Shown here piece by piece: positions 63,807 through 64,000 of a DNA stretch of 64,000 nt. This stretch comes from Spirodela intermedia. Lineage: Eukaryota > Streptophyta > Magnoliopsida > Alismatales > Araceae. The DNA lies in NCBI GenBank assembly GCA_902729315.2, contig LR746276.1, positions 4,820,669 to 4,884,668 on the forward strand, given 5' to 3'. The notes beneath the pieces are model-generated. The model did no database searches. It saw only the letters and a list, made by a program, of their open reading frames with translations, and was not told the origin of the DNA. Position 1 is the first letter of the stretch; each line of letters begins with the position of its first letter. A program made the translations under genes and the position numbers.

Positions 63807-64000
63807 CTTCCATCTGTGCCAGGATTTATGCTGATGGATACTTTGTCATATGGCTCACTATTTTTCTTTTTTCTTCCTCACCCTTTTCTTTATTTTCTCC
63901 ATAAACGAATCCTTTAATTGATTCTTTACCAATTTAGGGTTTCTATGATTGTTTCTCACCCATTTATTTTGTTTTCTCTGTAAATGGATTTGACTTTTAC
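63807..64000 (+). other. 3' UTR region of the Rab-GAP gene
   Basis: This is T-rich sequence after the TGA at 63804-63806. No clear AATAAA signal is visible before the window ends. Confidence 0.5.

Overview
The window is nuclear DNA from a flowering plant. The evidence is split genes with plant-type introns, three plant gene families (importin-9, FTSHI3, a PAM1-type Rab-GAP), a plant-specific DUF1262 gene family, Athila-like Ty3/gypsy retrotransposon remains with long LTRs, and many (CT)n/(GA)n tracts. I cannot name the species. All calls come from reading the sequence; no database search was run.

Layout. 1-5054 (minus): the 5' third of an importin-9 gene, nine exons, running off or interrupted at the left edge. 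It carries a U12-type AT-AC intron and two GC donors. 7.0-36.3 kb: a degenerate array of segmental duplications. Each unit holds a DUF1262 gene, its CT-rich tandem-repeat promoter and a copy of the last exon of FTSHI3 with part of the adjoining intron. Only the rightmost unit (31.8-36.3 kb) is intact: it supplies a complete two-exon DUF1262 gene (32323-34514, minus) and the real last exon of FTSHI3. The other units contain a DUF1262 pseudogene with a nonsense codon (25266-28478), an inverted exon-1-only DUF1262 remnant (15454-15751), an orphan promoter repeat (about 7.0-7.56 kb) and three broken FTSHI3 last-exon copies. One of these is split by a transposon with 120-bp terminal inverted repeats (18825-20847), and one carries an 88-bp micro-inversion. 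A 3.8-kb element with inverted ends of about 0.6 kb sits at 10891-14708, and LTR fragments are scattered through the array.

35817-39940 (minus) is a complete four-exon FTSHI3-like gene, an FtsH-type AAA+ protein with two membrane segments and no zinc-protease domain. 40.7-53.2 kb is a nest of one LTR family: a solo-like LTR, a decayed Athila-like gag-pol interior on the minus strand, and LTRs in both orientations including one nested inside another. 55938-63806 (plus) is a TBC-domain Rab-GAP gene of the PAM1 type with eight coding exons.

The complete genes look like housekeeping genes (nuclear import, plastid-envelope AAA+ protein, Rab GTPase regulation) plus one lineage-expanding family of unknown function. 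FTSHI3 next to a PAM1-type Rab-GAP matches the neighbouring Arabidopsis loci At3g02450/At3g02460 as I remember them, so this is probably an old gene pair pushed apart by about 16 kb of retrotransposon DNA.
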